DNA of 39,506 nucleotides from an uncultured beta proteobacterium (GCA_903844215.1 CAIMSP010000003.1:1-39506), one strand, 5' to 3'. Positions 11,668 to 21,791 are shown, counted from the stretch's first letter. Notes: generated by a model not told the origin, from the sequence alone. Translations and numbers: made by a program.

Positions 11668-12156
11668 ATGAAAATCACTCAGTGGCTCACTTGCTTGATC
11701 GTCTGCGCCTTCCCCTTGTCCGGGTTTGCACAGTGGCAATGGATCGATCAGGATGGGCACAAGGTGTACAGCGACCGCGCTCCACCGGCAGAAATCGCGC
11801 AGAAAAACATTCTCAGGCAGCCCGCCAGTGCGGCGCGCCTGGTGGCCAGCGCCCGGCCCGAGGACCCGGCCAGCGCGGCCTCGGCACCCCGCGCGTCGGG
11901 CAAGGACCCGGGGCTGGAAGCCAAGAAGAAGCAGGCTGACGATGAAGAAACGGCCAAGCGCAAGACCGCGACAAACAAACTGGCGCAGGACCGCGCGCAA
12001 AACTGTGAGCGAGCTCGCAACAGTTTGACGGTGCTGAAATCGGGCATCCGCATGAAAGCCCCCAATGCCAGCGGCGATGTGGAGTATCTCAGCGATGCCA
12101 GCCGCGCCACGGAAATCGCCAGGGTTCAGGCGATCGTCGGCAGCGACTGCAACTAG
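11668..12156 (+). CDS. Exported DUF4124 domain-containing protein
   Basis: A 162-residue protein. A signal peptide of about 21 residues ends at FAQ, followed by the DUF4124 motif QWQWIDQDGHKVYSDRAPP near the new N-terminus. The middle is rich in Ala, Lys and Glu (GKDPGLEAKKKQADDEE) and likely helical. Two Cys near the C-terminus (NCERARN and SDCN) may form a disulphide. The function of the family is not known; members are periplasmic and small. It is divergent from guaB and convergent with rnfH, from which it is separated by 9 nt. Confidence 0.82.
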   Translation: MKITQWLTCLIVCAFPLSGFAQWQWIDQDGHKVYSDRAPPAEIAQKNILRQPASAARLVASARPEDPASAASAPRASGKDPGLEAKKKQADDEETAKRKTATNKLAQDRAQNCERARNSLTVLKSGIRMKAPNASGDVEYLSDASRATEIARVQAIVGSDCN

Positions 12157-12165
12157 CCTGCCGGC

Positions 12166-12519
12166 TTAATAGCCCGACTTGGCGTTGTCGCGACGCGTGG
12201 CAAACAAGCCCGCCGTACGCGCCCCCTGTTTTTGAAAGCGTTCCCGGCGCGCCACTTTGGGGTCCACGCGCAAGGGCCGGTAAAGCTCGACCCGATCGCC
12301 CTCTTTCAACACCTGCTCCGGGCGGACCTGTCGGCCCCAGACGCCCAGACATTCAGGCTGGCGCCCGACGGCCTCCCACAACTGCGCCATGCCACTGCGG
12401 GTCAGCGCGTCGGCCACGCTGGCGCCTGCGGGCAGCAGCAACTGCTGCTCCAGCACGGTTCGCGGCTGCGGCGAATACACCACGCACACCGACAGCAGCG
12501 CCGCTTGCGGCTTATCCAT
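12166..12519 (-). CDS. rnfH: RnfH family ubiquitin-like protein
   Basis: A 117-residue protein of the RnfH/UPF0125 family, a small beta-grasp fold. Recognisable segments are VCVVYSPQP near the start, LLPAGASVADAL, GVWGRQVRPEQVLKEGDRVELYRPLRVDPKVARRER; the last is the family signature. The start at 12519 overlaps the ratA stop by 8 nt, and the ratA-rnfH pairing is conserved in many proteobacteria. Function is unsettled; some relatives are linked to the Rnf complex, but no rnf gene is seen here. The extended tail after the signature (FQKQGARTAGLFATRRDN) is basic. Confidence 0.88.
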   Translation of the reverse strand: MDKPQAALLSVCVVYSPQPRTVLEQQLLLPAGASVADALTRSGMAQLWEAVGRQPECLGVWGRQVRPEQVLKEGDRVELYRPLRVDPKVARRERFQKQGARTAGLFATRRDNAKSGY

Positions 12520-12958
12520 AGACCTGCTCGGCGCGCTTGACAAAGGCATCCACCATGCTGGCGGCGATCTTGTCAAACACCGGCCCGACCAGCTTGCCCA
12601 GGGTCGCGTTCGTGAAGCCGTAGCTCAAACTCAGCTCGACCCGGCAGGCGCGTTGCGCGTCGTCGCCCAGCGGCGTGAAATCCCAGCTTCCTGAGAGCTC
12701 GGAGAACGGACCATGGACCAGCTTCATGCCGACCTGGCGGCCGCTCACATGGGTGTTGAGCGTGCTGAAGGTCTGGCGGATTCCGCTGAAGGCGATGCCG
12801 ATTTCGGCCGACACCGTGTGGTCGGGGTTGTCATGCTCCGAGGCGTGGTCGCACCAAGGGAGGAATTGCGGATAGCGCGCGATGTCGGTGACCAGCGCAA
12901 ACATCTCGTCGGCGCTGTACCAGATCAAGACGGACTTGTGAACGGATTTGGTGGACAT
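12512..12958 (-). CDS. ratA: RatA/COQ10-like START-domain protein
   Basis: A 148-residue polyketide-cyclase/START-type lipid-binding fold, with the family pattern VLIWYSADEMFALVTDIARYPQFLPWC near the N-terminus and SLSYGFTNATLGKLVGPVFDKIAASMVDAFVKRA at the C-terminus. Relatives include E. coli RatA, described as an inhibitor of ribosome subunit association, and mitochondrial Coq10, which binds ubiquinone. Sequence alone does not decide between the roles. It is divergent from smpB over 71 bp and overlaps rnfH, a very common neighbourhood for this family. There is no separate antitoxin, so the toxin name should be read with caution. Confidence 0.87.
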   Translation of the reverse strand: MSTKSVHKSVLIWYSADEMFALVTDIARYPQFLPWCDHASEHDNPDHTVSAEIGIAFSGIRQTFSTLNTHVSGRQVGMKLVHGPFSELSGSWDFTPLGDDAQRACRVELSLSYGFTNATLGKLVGPVFDKIAASMVDAFVKRAEQVYG

Positions 12959-13029
12959 AGAATCGAAGGATGCGCTTGTGGCAATTGTAGGGCTGCCGCT
13001 ATCCTCTCACACCCGCGCACTCGAAACAC

Positions 13030-13515
13030 ATGGCCAAGAAAACCTCCTCCGCAGTCCAGAAATCCGGACGCATCGCCGACAACAAGAAGGCCGCCTACAA
13101 CTACTTCTTTGAGGAGCGCTTTGAGGCGGGCCTGGTGCTCGAAGGTTGGGAGGTGAAGTCGCTGCGCGAAGGCAAGGTGCAACTGACCGATGGCTACGTG
13201 GTGGTGCGCAATGGCGAGCTGTTCGTCATCGGCCTGCAAATCAACCCGCTCAACACGGCCTCAAGCCACATCAGCCCGGACAAGGTGCGCACCAAGAAGC
13301 TGCTGATGCACCGGGCCGAAATCCAGCGTGTCATCGGCAAGGTGGAGCAAAAAGGCTACACCCTGGTGCCGCTCAATTTGCACTGGAAAGATGGCAAGAT
13401 CAAGTGCGAAATTGCCCTGGCCAAGGGCAAAGCCGAGCACGACAAGCGCGACACCATCAAGGACCGTGAAGGCAAGCGCGAGGTCGAACGCGCGATGAAA
13501 AGCCGCAACCGCTGA
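13030..13515 (+). CDS. smpB: SsrA-binding protein SmpB
   Basis: A 161-residue protein that binds tmRNA and delivers it to stalled ribosomes for trans-translation. The core reads [29 protein letters not shown], with [19 protein letters not shown] and the basic C-terminal tail [28 protein letters not shown] that enters the decoding centre. Length is typical. It is divergent from ratA. The tmRNA gene ssrA is not in the window. The stop codon lies inside a 14-bp palindrome. Confidence 0.96.
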   Translation: MAKKTSSAVQKSGRIADNKKAAYNYFFEERFEAGLVLEGWEVKSLREGKVQLTDGYVVVRNGELFVIGLQINPLNTASSHISPDKVRTKKLLMHRAEIQRVIGKVEQKGYTLVPLNLHWKDGKIKCEIALAKGKAEHDKRDTIKDREGKREVERAMKSRNR

Positions 13516-13544
13516 GGCGCGCCTCAAGCGTCGTCACGCGACGC
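13513..13544. terminator. Two short hairpins between convergent smpB and the hydrolase gene
   Basis: The palindrome TGAGGCGCGCCTCA (13513-13526, containing the smpB stop) is followed by GCGTCG-tcacg-CGACGC (13528-13544), 1 bp before the stop of the convergent gene. There is no T tract, so function as a bidirectional terminator is only suggested by position. Confidence 0.35.
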
Positions 13545-13545
13545 G

Positions 13546-14658
13546 TCAGTCGAGCAATCGCAGCGGATGGGCGTGCGCCGGCCAGGGGCTGACGAAGAAG
13601 GCCTGCACCATCTCCTCGGTGACGCCGGCCGCGTCCGGTGGGCTCCAGCGCGGCGCGTTGTCCTTGTCCACCACCCGGGCGCGAATGCCTTCGAAGGCTT
13701 CGCTCTGTGTGCCTCGCGCAAAGCAGTGGCGCATCATGTCGCGCTCCATGCGCAGATCCTGCGCCAGCCCCATGTGGCGGGCGCGGCGAATCTGCTCAAG
13801 AGAGACTTGCAGCAACAGCGGTGAGGGCTGGCGCAGCGCATTGCGCGTCTGTTGCGACCAGGGGTCAGCGCCACGAATTTGCAGCGCCGCCAGCATGCAG
13901 GGCAAATCCGCCAGGCCAAATATCTCGTCGATCTGCCGGGTGTCGAGCGCCTCGCCGGGTGCAGCAAGTGGCAACTCCAGGGCGAGCCAGGCGCTCACGG
14001 AAGCGGCATCGGCGAACGACTGCTCGCCCAGCGACTGCCACAGCCCATCCAGTCCCGACGAATCAAGCCAGCGGTCAGCCAGACCGAACTGCAGCGCCGC
14101 TGCGCCGCCGATGACCTCGCCCGTGAGCGCCAGGTACTCGCCCACGTGGCCCGGACAGCGGCTCAGAAAGTAGCCGCCACCCACGTCGGGAAACAGTCCG
14201 ATGGCCGTTTCCGGCATGGCGATGCGGCTGCGCTCGGTCACGATGCGCCATTGCGCGCCTTGCGAAATCCCCATGCCCCCGCCCATGACGATGCCGTCCA
14301 TGAAGGCCAGCGTCGGTTTGGGATAACGATGGATCAGGTGATTGAGGGTGTATTCCTCGGTGAAAAAATCTTCCAGGGCGGCGTCGCCTTGCAGCACGGC
14401 CTCATGAAAAAATCGGATATCGCCACCGGCACAGAAGGCGCCGAAAGGACCGGCCTTGCCCATGCCGCGAAACGCCACGGCCTGCACTCGCGCATCGTCG
14501 CGCCAGGCCAGCAGGCACTGCGTGAGCTCCCGAATCATGGAGAGCGACAGGGCGTTGAGCGCCCGGGGCCGGTTCAAGCTGATGAAGCCAACGCGCCCAC
14601 GCAGCTCGCTCAGGACCTGAGGCTCTGGCGCGGACGATGCCAATGGACTCGCGCTCAT
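13546..14658 (-). CDS. Enoyl-CoA hydratase/isomerase-family protein, 3-hydroxyisobutyryl-CoA hydrolase-like
   Basis: A 370-residue crotonase-fold protein of the longer, hydrolase-type group. Visible are FCAGGDIRFF and GIVMGGGMGIS, which form the oxyanion hole, and PETAIGLFPDVGGGYFLSR, which supplies the catalytic acids. Human HIBCH and bacterial relatives split 3-hydroxyisobutyryl-CoA in valine breakdown. The substrate here is inferred from family only. The ATG at 14658 overlaps the stop of the upstream transporter gene by ATGA (14655-14658). A start at 14673 would add five residues but break this coupling. It converges on smpB. Confidence 0.85.
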   Translation of the reverse strand: MSASPLASSAPEPQVLSELRGRVGFISLNRPRALNALSLSMIRELTQCLLAWRDDARVQAVAFRGMGKAGPFGAFCAGGDIRFFHEAVLQGDAALEDFFTEEYTLNHLIHRYPKPTLAFMDGIVMGGGMGISQGAQWRIVTERSRIAMPETAIGLFPDVGGGYFLSRCPGHVGEYLALTGEVIGGAAALQFGLADRWLDSSGLDGLWQSLGEQSFADAASVSAWLALELPLAAPGEALDTRQIDEIFGLADLPCMLAALQIRGADPWSQQTRNALRQPSPLLLQVSLEQIRRARHMGLAQDLRMERDMMRHCFARGTQSEAFEGIRARVVDKDNAPRWSPPDAAGVTEEMVQAFFVSPWPAHAHPLRLLD

Positions 14659-15530
14659 GCCCGCTTGCTCCACGCCAGCAATTCATTCAAGGCCAGCGCG
14701 CCAATGACCATGCTGCCGCCCAGCAGCACATTGGGCGTGGGCACTTCGTTCGCGCCGACCCAGGCCAGCAGGATGCCAAAGATGACCTCCAGCAGGCCCA
14801 GCAAGGAAACCTCGGGGGCCTTGAGCACGCGGGTGCACAGGACGGCCAGCGCCGAGGGAATCGCCAACTGCACCAGACCCAGGCCGGCGAGCAGCATCAA
14901 GTCGTGCGCCGAGGCCTGAAACGGCAGCGCCATGGGCAGCATCAGCAGACTGGAAAGCACGGCGCCGATCAGCACCGCAGGGATCATGTCCACATCGCGC
15001 CCCTGGGCGTGGGCGTGCTGCGTGACGGTCCAGTTGGCTGCGCCCGAGATCGGCACACACAGCGCCACCAGCGTGCCCGCCAGGCTCACGCCCTGCGTCA
15101 CCTGGCTGCCGTACATGTAGGCGATGCCACAGCCCGCCACGGCGATCGCGGCCCAGGTGCGCGGCGCGATGCGGTGACCGATGAACCAGCGCGCCGCCAG
15201 CGCGGTCAACAGCGGGCCGATGGACATCGTCACCAGCACATTGGCCACGCTCGTGAGCGTGATGGCCAGCATGAAGAAGGTGAACATGCCGCACCAGGCC
15301 AGGCCCGAATACCACAGGGCCGCGCCGCCGCTGCGCATACGCAGAAACACATCGCGCCCTTGAAACAGCGGCAGCAGCACGAGCAGGCACAGTACGGTGA
15401 AGAAGCTGCGCCAGAAGGTGACCTCAAAGCTGCGCGCCTGCTCCAGATGGCGCGTGACGACGCCGGCGATGGACCACATCATGGTCACCGCCACCATCAA
15501 CAACACGGCCCGGTTGTGCGTGAGCTTCAT
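14655..15530 (-). CDS. EamA/DMT-family transporter
   Basis: A 291-residue membrane protein with about ten hydrophobic helices arranged as two homologous halves, the drug/metabolite transporter pattern. Landmarks are the first helix VLLMVAVTMMWSIAGVVTRHL, then RSFFTVLCLLVLLPLF, and in the second half VLCTRVLKAPEVSLLGLLEVIFGILLAW, a typical EamA signature. Substrates of this family include amino acids, drugs and metabolites; none can be assigned here. It is the first gene of a two-gene transcript with the crotonase-fold gene, joined by a 4-nt overlap. Confidence 0.88.
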   Translation of the reverse strand: MKLTHNRAVLLMVAVTMMWSIAGVVTRHLEQARSFEVTFWRSFFTVLCLLVLLPLFQGRDVFLRMRSGGAALWYSGLAWCGMFTFFMLAITLTSVANVLVTMSIGPLLTALAARWFIGHRIAPRTWAAIAVAGCGIAYMYGSQVTQGVSLAGTLVALCVPISGAANWTVTQHAHAQGRDVDMIPAVLIGAVLSSLLMLPMALPFQASAHDLMLLAGLGLVQLAIPSALAVLCTRVLKAPEVSLLGLLEVIFGILLAWVGANEVPTPNVLLGGSMVIGALALNELLAWSKRA

Positions 15531-15542
15531 ACAGCGGATACA

Positions 15543-15675
15543 CCCTCACCCCAGCCCTCTCCCGCAAGCGGGCGAGAGAGTGAACTGGTGCGCGCCTTCA
15601 GCCCAGACGGGCGCGAGCGTGTGCGCATCACGGCTCCCTCGCCCCCGCACTCGGGGGAGCGGGTCGGGGTGAGGG
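15543..15675. repeat. Palindromic intergenic repeat between typA and the DMT gene
   Basis: CCCTCACCCC (15543-15552) and its perfect complement GGGGTGAGGG (15666-15675) bound a 133-bp unit. Within it are a small hairpin CCCGC-aa-GCGGG (15561-15572) and a GC-rich pair around CCCCCGCACTCGGGGG in the right arm. The CTCACCCCAGCCCTCTCCC wording is that of a dispersed proteobacterial repeat. It lies downstream of typA and upstream of the DMT gene, where it may also cause termination. Confidence 0.65.
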
Positions 15676-15703
15676 GGAAAGTGCACATGCTTTGGCCGAG
15701 GCC

Positions 15704-17536
15704 TTACTGACCTCCGCGGCCGGCGCGCTTGCGTTCGCTCTCGCTCAGATGGCGCTTGCGCAGACGGATCGACTTGGGCGTGATTTCAACCAGCTCGTCG
15801 TCCTCGATGAATTCCACGCCGTATTCCAGCGTGCACTCGATCGGCGGCGTGATCTTGATCGCGTCTTCCTTGCCGGAAACGCGAAAGTTGGTCAGCTGCT
15901 TGGTGCGGGTGGCATTCACCACCAGGTCGTTCTCGCGACTGTGGATGCCCACGATCATGCCTTCGTACACCGGGTCGTTGGCCTTGACGAACATGCGACC
16001 ACGGTCGTCGAGCTTACCCAGCGCGTAGGTGAAAATCTCGCCCGCGTCCATGGAAATCAGCACGCCGTTCTTGCGTCCGCCGATGTCGCCCTTGTGCGGC
16101 TCATAGCTGTCGAAGATGTTCGAGATCAGGCCCGTGCCGCGCGTCAGGTTCAGGAATTCATTCGTGAAACCGATCAGTCCGCGCGCCGGAATGCGGTACT
16201 CCAGGCGCACGCGACCGCGGCCATCGGATTCCATGTTGAACAGGTCGCCGCGGCGCTCGCCCAGGGCCTGCATCACGCCCCCCTGGTGCTGCTCTTCGAT
16301 GTCGGCGGTCACCATTTCGATGGGCTCGTACTTCTCGCCATTGACGAACTTGAACACCACACGTGGCTTTGAAACCGCCAGCTCGAAGCCTTCGCGACGC
16401 ATGTTTTCCAGCAGGATGGTCAGGTGCAGTTCGCCGCGGCCCATGACTTCAAAGATGCCTTCTTCGTCGGTTTCCTTGACGCGCAGCGCCACGTTGTGCT
16501 GCAGCTCTTTTTGCAGGCGGTCCCAGATCTGGCGGCTGGTGACGTACTTGCCTTCACGGCCGGCCAGCGGGCTGGTGTTGACGCAGAAATTCATCGTCAG
16601 CGTCGGCTCATCGACCTTGAGCATGGGCAGCGGCAAGGGCGTGAGCGGGTCGGTGATGGTCACGCCAATGCCGATATCGGTCAGACCATTGATCAGCACG
16701 ATTTCGCCGGGACCGGCATCCGTGGCCTGAACCCGCTCCAGACCCTGGAACGTCAGCACCTGATTCACGCGGCCCTTGACGGCCTTGCCGTCCGGACCTT
16801 CCATCACCACCACGTCCATCATCGGACGGATCGTTCCCTGGCTGATGCGGCCCACGCCGATGCGACCGACGAAGGTCGAGAAGTCGAGCGCGGAAATCTG
16901 CAACTGCAATGGCGCGTCCGGGTCACCCTGCTGGTGCGGCACGTGTTCCAGCACGGTGTTGAACAGGGCCGACATGTCGGGGCCCCACTGCTCGCCCTGC
17001 GCGCCCTCTTCCATCGACGACCAGCCGTTGATGCCGGAGGCATAGACCACGGGGAAATCCATTTGGTCATCGGTCGCGCCAAGCTTGTCGAACAAGTCGA
17101 ACGCGGCGTCCACCACCCACTGCGGACGCGCACCGGGCTTGTCCACCTTGTTCACCACCAGGATCGGCTTCAAGCCCAGGGCCAGCGCCTTCTTCGTGAC
17201 GAAGCGGGTCTGGGGCATGGGGCCTTCCTGCGCATCGATCAGCAGCACCACACCGTCCACCATCGACAAGGCGCGTTCGACTTCGCCGCCGAAGTCGGCG
17301 TGGCCGGGGGTGTCAACGATGTTGATGTGCGTGTCTTTCCAGGTCACAGCGCAGTTCTTTGCCAGAATCGTGATGCCGCGTTCCTTTTCGATGGCGTTGT
17401 TGTCCATCACGGTGTCAACCACCTTTTCGTGCTGGGCGAACGTGCCCGACTGGCGCAGCAGCTGGTCAACCATGGTGGTCTTGCCATGGTCCACGTGGGC
17501 GATGATGGCGATGTTTCGAATTTGCTTGTGACTCAC
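15704..17536 (-). CDS. typA: Ribosome-associated GTPase TypA/BipA
   Basis: A 610-residue translational GTPase. The G domain has G1 AHVDHGKTT (about 13-21), G3 DTPGHADF and G4 NKVDKP, followed by EF-G-like domains and the BipA-specific C-terminus ending ESERKRAGRGGQ. It acts on the ribosome in 50S assembly and stress adaptation. The start is GTG at 17536, overlapping the truB stop by GTGA, so it is the last gene of the rimP-nusA-infB-rbfA-truB-typA operon. Length is normal. Confidence 0.96.
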   Translation of the reverse strand: MSHKQIRNIAIIAHVDHGKTTMVDQLLRQSGTFAQHEKVVDTVMDNNAIEKERGITILAKNCAVTWKDTHINIVDTPGHADFGGEVERALSMVDGVVLLIDAQEGPMPQTRFVTKKALALGLKPILVVNKVDKPGARPQWVVDAAFDLFDKLGATDDQMDFPVVYASGINGWSSMEEGAQGEQWGPDMSALFNTVLEHVPHQQGDPDAPLQLQISALDFSTFVGRIGVGRISQGTIRPMMDVVVMEGPDGKAVKGRVNQVLTFQGLERVQATDAGPGEIVLINGLTDIGIGVTITDPLTPLPLPMLKVDEPTLTMNFCVNTSPLAGREGKYVTSRQIWDRLQKELQHNVALRVKETDEEGIFEVMGRGELHLTILLENMRREGFELAVSKPRVVFKFVNGEKYEPIEMVTADIEEQHQGGVMQALGERRGDLFNMESDGRGRVRLEYRIPARGLIGFTNEFLNLTRGTGLISNIFDSYEPHKGDIGGRKNGVLISMDAGEIFTYALGKLDDRGRMFVKANDPVYEGMIVGIHSRENDLVVNATRTKQLTNFRVSGKEDAIKITPPIECTLEYGVEFIEDDELVEITPKSIRLRKRHLSESERKRAGRGGQ

Positions 17537-18483
17537 GATTTTTCCTTCAAAATTTGATCAATCTCGACCGGGCTCAATAAGCGCTCCGGTATCAGTTCTC
17601 CCGCCTTGATATGGGCCACTCCCAACAAGGCGCGGGGTTGTTCACCCCACACGGCCACCTGCTGCGCATCTGGCCAATCTCCGCGTCGGCGCAGACCGCT
17701 TAAAAAGCGTGCTGCATTCTCCGCATCCAATGTGACGACCGTGTGATCCGGCACCATGGCCTCCACCGGCCGCAGACACGCCAGGCGTTCCTGCTCCGAC
17801 ATCGCTTCCAGCGCGGCCAGCGTGACGCATTCCTCCACGCCGAAACCTCCGGTGCGCACCCGGCGCAGCGCCGTCAGGTGCGCCCCGCATCCGAGTGCCT
17901 CACCGATGTCCTCGGCCAGGGTGCGGATATACGTTCCCTTGCTGCACTTCACGCGCAACTTGAGCGCGACATATTCTTCGATGGCTGGCTCCAGCGCCAG
18001 CGCCAACTCCATGATCTCTACCGTGCGCCCTTCGCGCTCCAGCACCACGCCCTGTCTGGCGTATTCGTACAAGGCGCGTCCGTCGCGCTTCAAGGCGCTG
18101 TACATCGGCGGCACCTGCAACTGTCGGCCGCTAAAACGCTGCGCCACCTGGGCCAGCATCTGCGGCGTGATCTGCACCGCCCGCTGCAACAGCACCTGCC
18201 CCTCGGCGTCGCCCGTGGCCGTGGTCTGGCCCATATGGGCCAGGGCCTCGTAGCTCTTGTCGGCATCGAGCTGCAGCTGACTGAACTTGGTGGCAGCACC
18301 AAAGCACAGCGGCAGCACACCCGTGGCCAGCGGATCGAGCGTGCCGGTGTGGCCCGCCTTCTCGGCCCGCAACAGCCACTTGGCTTTTTGCAGCGCGTCA
18401 TTGCTGGACCAACCCAAAGGCTTGTCCAGCAGCAGCACCCCGTGCACGGGGCGCCGCACGACCCGTGTCCGCGGCGCTTGCAT
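17533..18483 (-). CDS. truB: tRNA pseudouridine-55 synthase
   Basis: A 316-residue enzyme making pseudouridine 55 in the T loop of tRNAs. It has LLLDKPLGWSSNDALQ near the N-terminus and the catalytic Asp50 in HTGTLDPLATGVLPLC, with the family TYIRTLAEDIGEALG motif later. The C-terminal PUA-like part is present. The ATG at 18483 follows the rbfA stop with one base between, and its own stop overlaps typA, so it is coupled on both sides. Confidence 0.95.
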   Translation of the reverse strand: MQAPRTRVVRRPVHGVLLLDKPLGWSSNDALQKAKWLLRAEKAGHTGTLDPLATGVLPLCFGAATKFSQLQLDADKSYEALAHMGQTTATGDAEGQVLLQRAVQITPQMLAQVAQRFSGRQLQVPPMYSALKRDGRALYEYARQGVVLEREGRTVEIMELALALEPAIEEYVALKLRVKCSKGTYIRTLAEDIGEALGCGAHLTALRRVRTGGFGVEECVTLAALEAMSEQERLACLRPVEAMVPDHTVVTLDAENAARFLSGLRRRGDWPDAQQVAVWGEQPRALLGVAHIKAGELIPERLLSPVEIDQILKEKS

Positions 18484-18484
18484 G

Positions 18485-18856
18485 TCAATCCTCGTTTTTG
18501 GAACGGGAGGCCACGGCCTGCGCGATCAGCGCGTTCATGTCGGCCGCGCGCTCCGTCGTTCGGTCATGGTGAAAGTGCAGCGTGGGCACGGTGTGAATGT
18601 GCAGACGCTTGAACAGGCCGGCTCGCAAGAAGCCCGCCGCCTGATTCAAACCTTCTTCGGCCGCCTTGGGGTCGCCCACCAAGAGCGAGAAAAACACCTT
18701 GGCGTGGGCGTAGTCGGGCGTGAGCTCGATCCCCTGGATCGTCACCATACCGACACGCGGGTCCTTCAACTCGCGCGCGATCAACTCCGTCAGATCGCGC
18801 TGGATCTGATCGGCGACCTTGAGGCCACGGTTGGGTGCGCTGGTTTTCTTTTTCAC
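18485..18856 (-). CDS. rbfA: 30S ribosome-binding factor RbfA
   Basis: A 123-residue KH-like fold protein needed for late 16S rRNA maturation and cold adaptation. Family segments are [25 protein letters not shown] near the N-terminus, [22 protein letters not shown] and LHFHHD. The start is GTG at 18856, 22 nt after infB; the stop is separated from truB by one base. Its length and context are as in other proteobacteria. Confidence 0.94.
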   Translation of the reverse strand: MKKKTSAPNRGLKVADQIQRDLTELIARELKDPRVGMVTIQGIELTPDYAHAKVFFSLLVGDPKAAEEGLNQAAGFLRAGLFKRLHIHTVPTLHFHHDRTTERAADMNALIAQAVASRSKNED

Positions 18857-18878
18857 AGACAGTCAGACCTTGCGGGCA

Positions 18879-21791
18879 TCACAGCGTACGAGCGACTTCG
18901 CGGATTTCAAAGAACTCCAGCACGTCACCGACTTCGATGTCGTTGTAGTTCTTGATGTTCAAGCCGCAATCGAAACCTTCGCGCACTTCCTTGGCATCGT
19001 CCTTGAAGCGCTTGAGTGAGTCGAGCTCGCCGGTGTAGATGACCATGTTGTTGCGCAGCAGACGCAAACGCGCCGTGCGCCGCACCAGTCCGGCCGTGAC
19101 CATACAACCGGCAATCGTGCCGATCTTGCTGACCTTGAAGATCTGGCGAATCTCGGCCGTGCCGATGACTTCTTCCTTCTTGTCCGGTGTCAGCATGCCC
19201 GACATGGCCAGCTTGAGCTCGTCCACGGCGTCGTAAATGATGTCGTAGTAGCGGATGTCCACGCCGTTGTTCTCGGCCAGCTTGCGCGCACCGGCGTCGG
19301 CGCGGGTGTTGAAGCCGATGATGACGGCCTTGGAGGCGATCGCCAGATTCACGTCGGACTCGCTGATGGCGCCCACAGCGGCGTACACCAATTGCACCTT
19401 GACCTCGTCGGTCGAGAGCTTGAGCAGCGACTGCGACAGCGCTTCTTGCGAACCCTGCACGTCGGCCTTGACGATGATCGGAACCAGCTTGACTTCGCCT
19501 GCAGCCATGTCGGTGAACATGTTCTCCAGCTTGGATGCCTGCTGTTTGGCCAGCTTGGTGTGACGGAACTTGCCGGCGCGGTAGGTGGCGATTTCACGGG
19601 CACGTCGTTCGTCCGACATCACCATGAATTCGTCGCCCGCCTGCGGCACTTCGGTCAGACCCTGGATCTCCACCGGGATGGAGGGACCGGCGGTCTTGAT
19701 GGACTTGCCGTTTTCGTCCAGCATGGCGCGCACGCGGCCATAGGTCGAACCGGCCAGCACCACGTCGCCGGTCTTGAGCGTGCCCGACTGCACCAGAATC
19801 GTCGCCACCGGGCCGCGTCCCTTGTCCAGGCGCGCTTCGATCACCAGGCCCTTGGCCATGGCGTCCACCGGCGCACGCAGCTCCAGCACTTCAGCCTGCA
19901 GCAACACCTGCTCGAGCAATTCGTCGATGCCGGCGCCGGTCTTGGCCGAGACCGGGACGAAGGGTGAAGAGCCACCGAATTCTTCCGGGATCACGTCTTC
20001 CACCACCAGTTCGTTCTTCACGCGGTCCGGGCTCGCGCCGGGCTTGTCGATCTTGTTGATCGCCACCACGATCGGCACGCCGGCCGCCTTGGCGTGCTTG
20101 ATGGCTTCGCGCGTTTGCGGCATCACGCCGTCATCCGCTGCGACCACCAGAATCACGATGTCGGTGGCCTTGGCACCACGGGCCCGCATGGCGGTAAACG
20201 CTTCGTGGCCAGGGGTGTCCAGGAAGGACACCATGCCGCGTGCGGTTTCCACATGGTAGGCGCCGATGTGCTGGGTGATGCCGCCGGCTTCGCCCGACGC
20301 GACCTTGGCGCGACGGATGTAGTCCAGCAGCGAGGTCTTGCCGTGATCGACGTGGCCCATGACGGTCACGACCGGTGCGCGCGGCAGCGATTCCGCCACC
20401 TGCGCCGACACTTCTTCGTCAGTGAAGGCTTCGGGATCGTCCAGCGCGGCGACGACCGCCTTGTGGCCCATTTCTTCCACCAGAATCATCGCCGTGTCCT
20501 GATCCAGCGCCTGGTTGATGGTGCACATCTGACCCAGCTTCATGAGGCGCTTGATCACGTCCGAGGCCTTCACCGCCATCTTGTGCGCCAGTTCGGCCAC
20601 GGTGATGGTCTCGGGCACGTGGACTTCCAGCACGCGCACTTCGACGGCCGCTGCCGGCGAGCGATCGTCGTGGTCCCGGTTGTCGCCGCGCTTGCCGCGT
20701 GGCCCGCCGCGCCAGCTGCCGCGACCGACGCCGCCGCCGGTGGTGTCACCGCGGGTCTTGAGTTCTTTCTTCTTGGCAGGGTCTCCGGCCCAGCTGCTGG
20801 AGAGCTTGGCCGACTTGACTTCCTTGCCTGCGCCGGCCGCAGCGGGCGCCGCAGCCGCACCCGGCTTGGCCGGTTTGGCCGCGACCGTTCCGGCAGCGGG
20901 CTTGTGCAAGGTTCCCTTGACGGGCTCAGGCGGCTTGACTTCGGGCTTCTTGGCCACCAGCACCTTTTGCGGCGTGGACATCATGGAGCGGATCGCTGCG
21001 GCCTCGTCCTCGGCCTTGCGGCGACGCGCGCCCAGATCGGCGGCACGCACCACGTCTTCTTCGGCACGTGCCTTGGAAGCGGCAGCGGCCGTTTCCTTGG
21101 CGGCCAGCTGCTCTTGCAGCGCCAGCTCCTTGGCGGCGGCCTGAGCCAGCACGGCGGCGGCGGCTGCGGCGCCGTCAAGCTCCGTTGGCGGCGCCTGTTT
21201 GGCCGGCTTCGTGCCCGAGGCCTTGGCCGATTTTTCCAATGCGTAGGCCGCAGCGCGCGCATCGGCTTCGCTTTCGGCCTTTTCCGTGGCGGCGCGTTCG
21301 CGCGTTTCCTGCTCTTCGCGCTGCTGACGCTGTTGCGCCAGCTCGTCTTCCTGACGGCGGATGAATTCGGCCTGATGGCGCGCTTCTTCTTCGCGCCGCA
21401 TCAGTTCGGCCGTGTCGATCACCTGCACGGCTTCGGCGGCCTGCGCTGCCGGCTGCGCAGCCGTCGATTCGCCCCCACCCTCGACGCCCTCGTCGCGACG
21501 AATGAAGGTGCGCTTCTTGCGCACCTCCACCTGGATCGTGCGCGCACGTCCGGTCGAATCGGCCTGCTTGATTTCGCTCGTGGAGCGCTTGACCAGCGTG
21601 ATCTTCTTGCGGTCCGCGCTGGCCGTGCCGTGCGCGGTCTGCAGATAGTTGAGCAGCTTTTGCTTATCGGAATCACTCAAGAAGTCGCTGGCTGCGGCTT
21701 TGGCCACGCCCGCGCTCTTGAGCTGCTCAAGCAGGGTTTCGTTCGATTTCTTGAGTTCGTTGGCAAACTCGGCGACTGTCGTATTGGACAT
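18879..21791 (-). CDS. infB: Translation initiation factor IF-2
   Basis: A 970-residue GTPase that places initiator tRNA on the 30S subunit. The start at 21791 gives [16 protein letters not shown], an IF2 N-terminal subdomain, supported by AAGG about 11 nt upstream. Then come the IF-2-associated segment with [12 protein letters not shown], a long Ala/Glu/Arg-rich helical linker (about 110-400) with many low-complexity runs, a second IF2 N-domain ([18 protein letters not shown]) and the G domain from about 475: [17 protein letters not shown] and NKIDKP. Domains II-IV follow. It sits between nusA (71 nt) and rbfA (22 nt). Internal starts, known in E. coli infB, cannot be judged here. Confidence 0.96.
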   Translation of the reverse strand: MSNTTVAEFANELKKSNETLLEQLKSAGVAKAAASDFLSDSDKQKLLNYLQTAHGTASADRKKITLVKRSTSEIKQADSTGRARTIQVEVRKKRTFIRRDEGVEGGGESTAAQPAAQAAEAVQVIDTAELMRREEEARHQAEFIRRQEDELAQQRQQREEQETRERAATEKAESEADARAAAYALEKSAKASGTKPAKQAPPTELDGAAAAAAVLAQAAAKELALQEQLAAKETAAAASKARAEEDVVRAADLGARRRKAEDEAAAIRSMMSTPQKVLVAKKPEVKPPEPVKGTLHKPAAGTVAAKPAKPGAAAAPAAAGAGKEVKSAKLSSSWAGDPAKKKELKTRGDTTGGGVGRGSWRGGPRGKRGDNRDHDDRSPAAAVEVRVLEVHVPETITVAELAHKMAVKASDVIKRLMKLGQMCTINQALDQDTAMILVEEMGHKAVVAALDDPEAFTDEEVSAQVAESLPRAPVVTVMGHVDHGKTSLLDYIRRAKVASGEAGGITQHIGAYHVETARGMVSFLDTPGHEAFTAMRARGAKATDIVILVVAADDGVMPQTREAIKHAKAAGVPIVVAINKIDKPGASPDRVKNELVVEDVIPEEFGGSSPFVPVSAKTGAGIDELLEQVLLQAEVLELRAPVDAMAKGLVIEARLDKGRGPVATILVQSGTLKTGDVVLAGSTYGRVRAMLDENGKSIKTAGPSIPVEIQGLTEVPQAGDEFMVMSDERRAREIATYRAGKFRHTKLAKQQASKLENMFTDMAAGEVKLVPIIVKADVQGSQEALSQSLLKLSTDEVKVQLVYAAVGAISESDVNLAIASKAVIIGFNTRADAGARKLAENNGVDIRYYDIIYDAVDELKLAMSGMLTPDKKEEVIGTAEIRQIFKVSKIGTIAGCMVTAGLVRRTARLRLLRNNMVIYTGELDSLKRFKDDAKEVREGFDCGLNIKNYNDIEVGDVLEFFEIREVARTL

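Noticed and set aside
12512..12958. RatA as the toxin of a toxin-antitoxin pair with RnfH as antitoxin
   Set aside because: The genes are neighbours, but the family is better viewed as START-domain proteins. RnfH is not a demonstrated antitoxin, and nothing in the sequence supports an addiction module.
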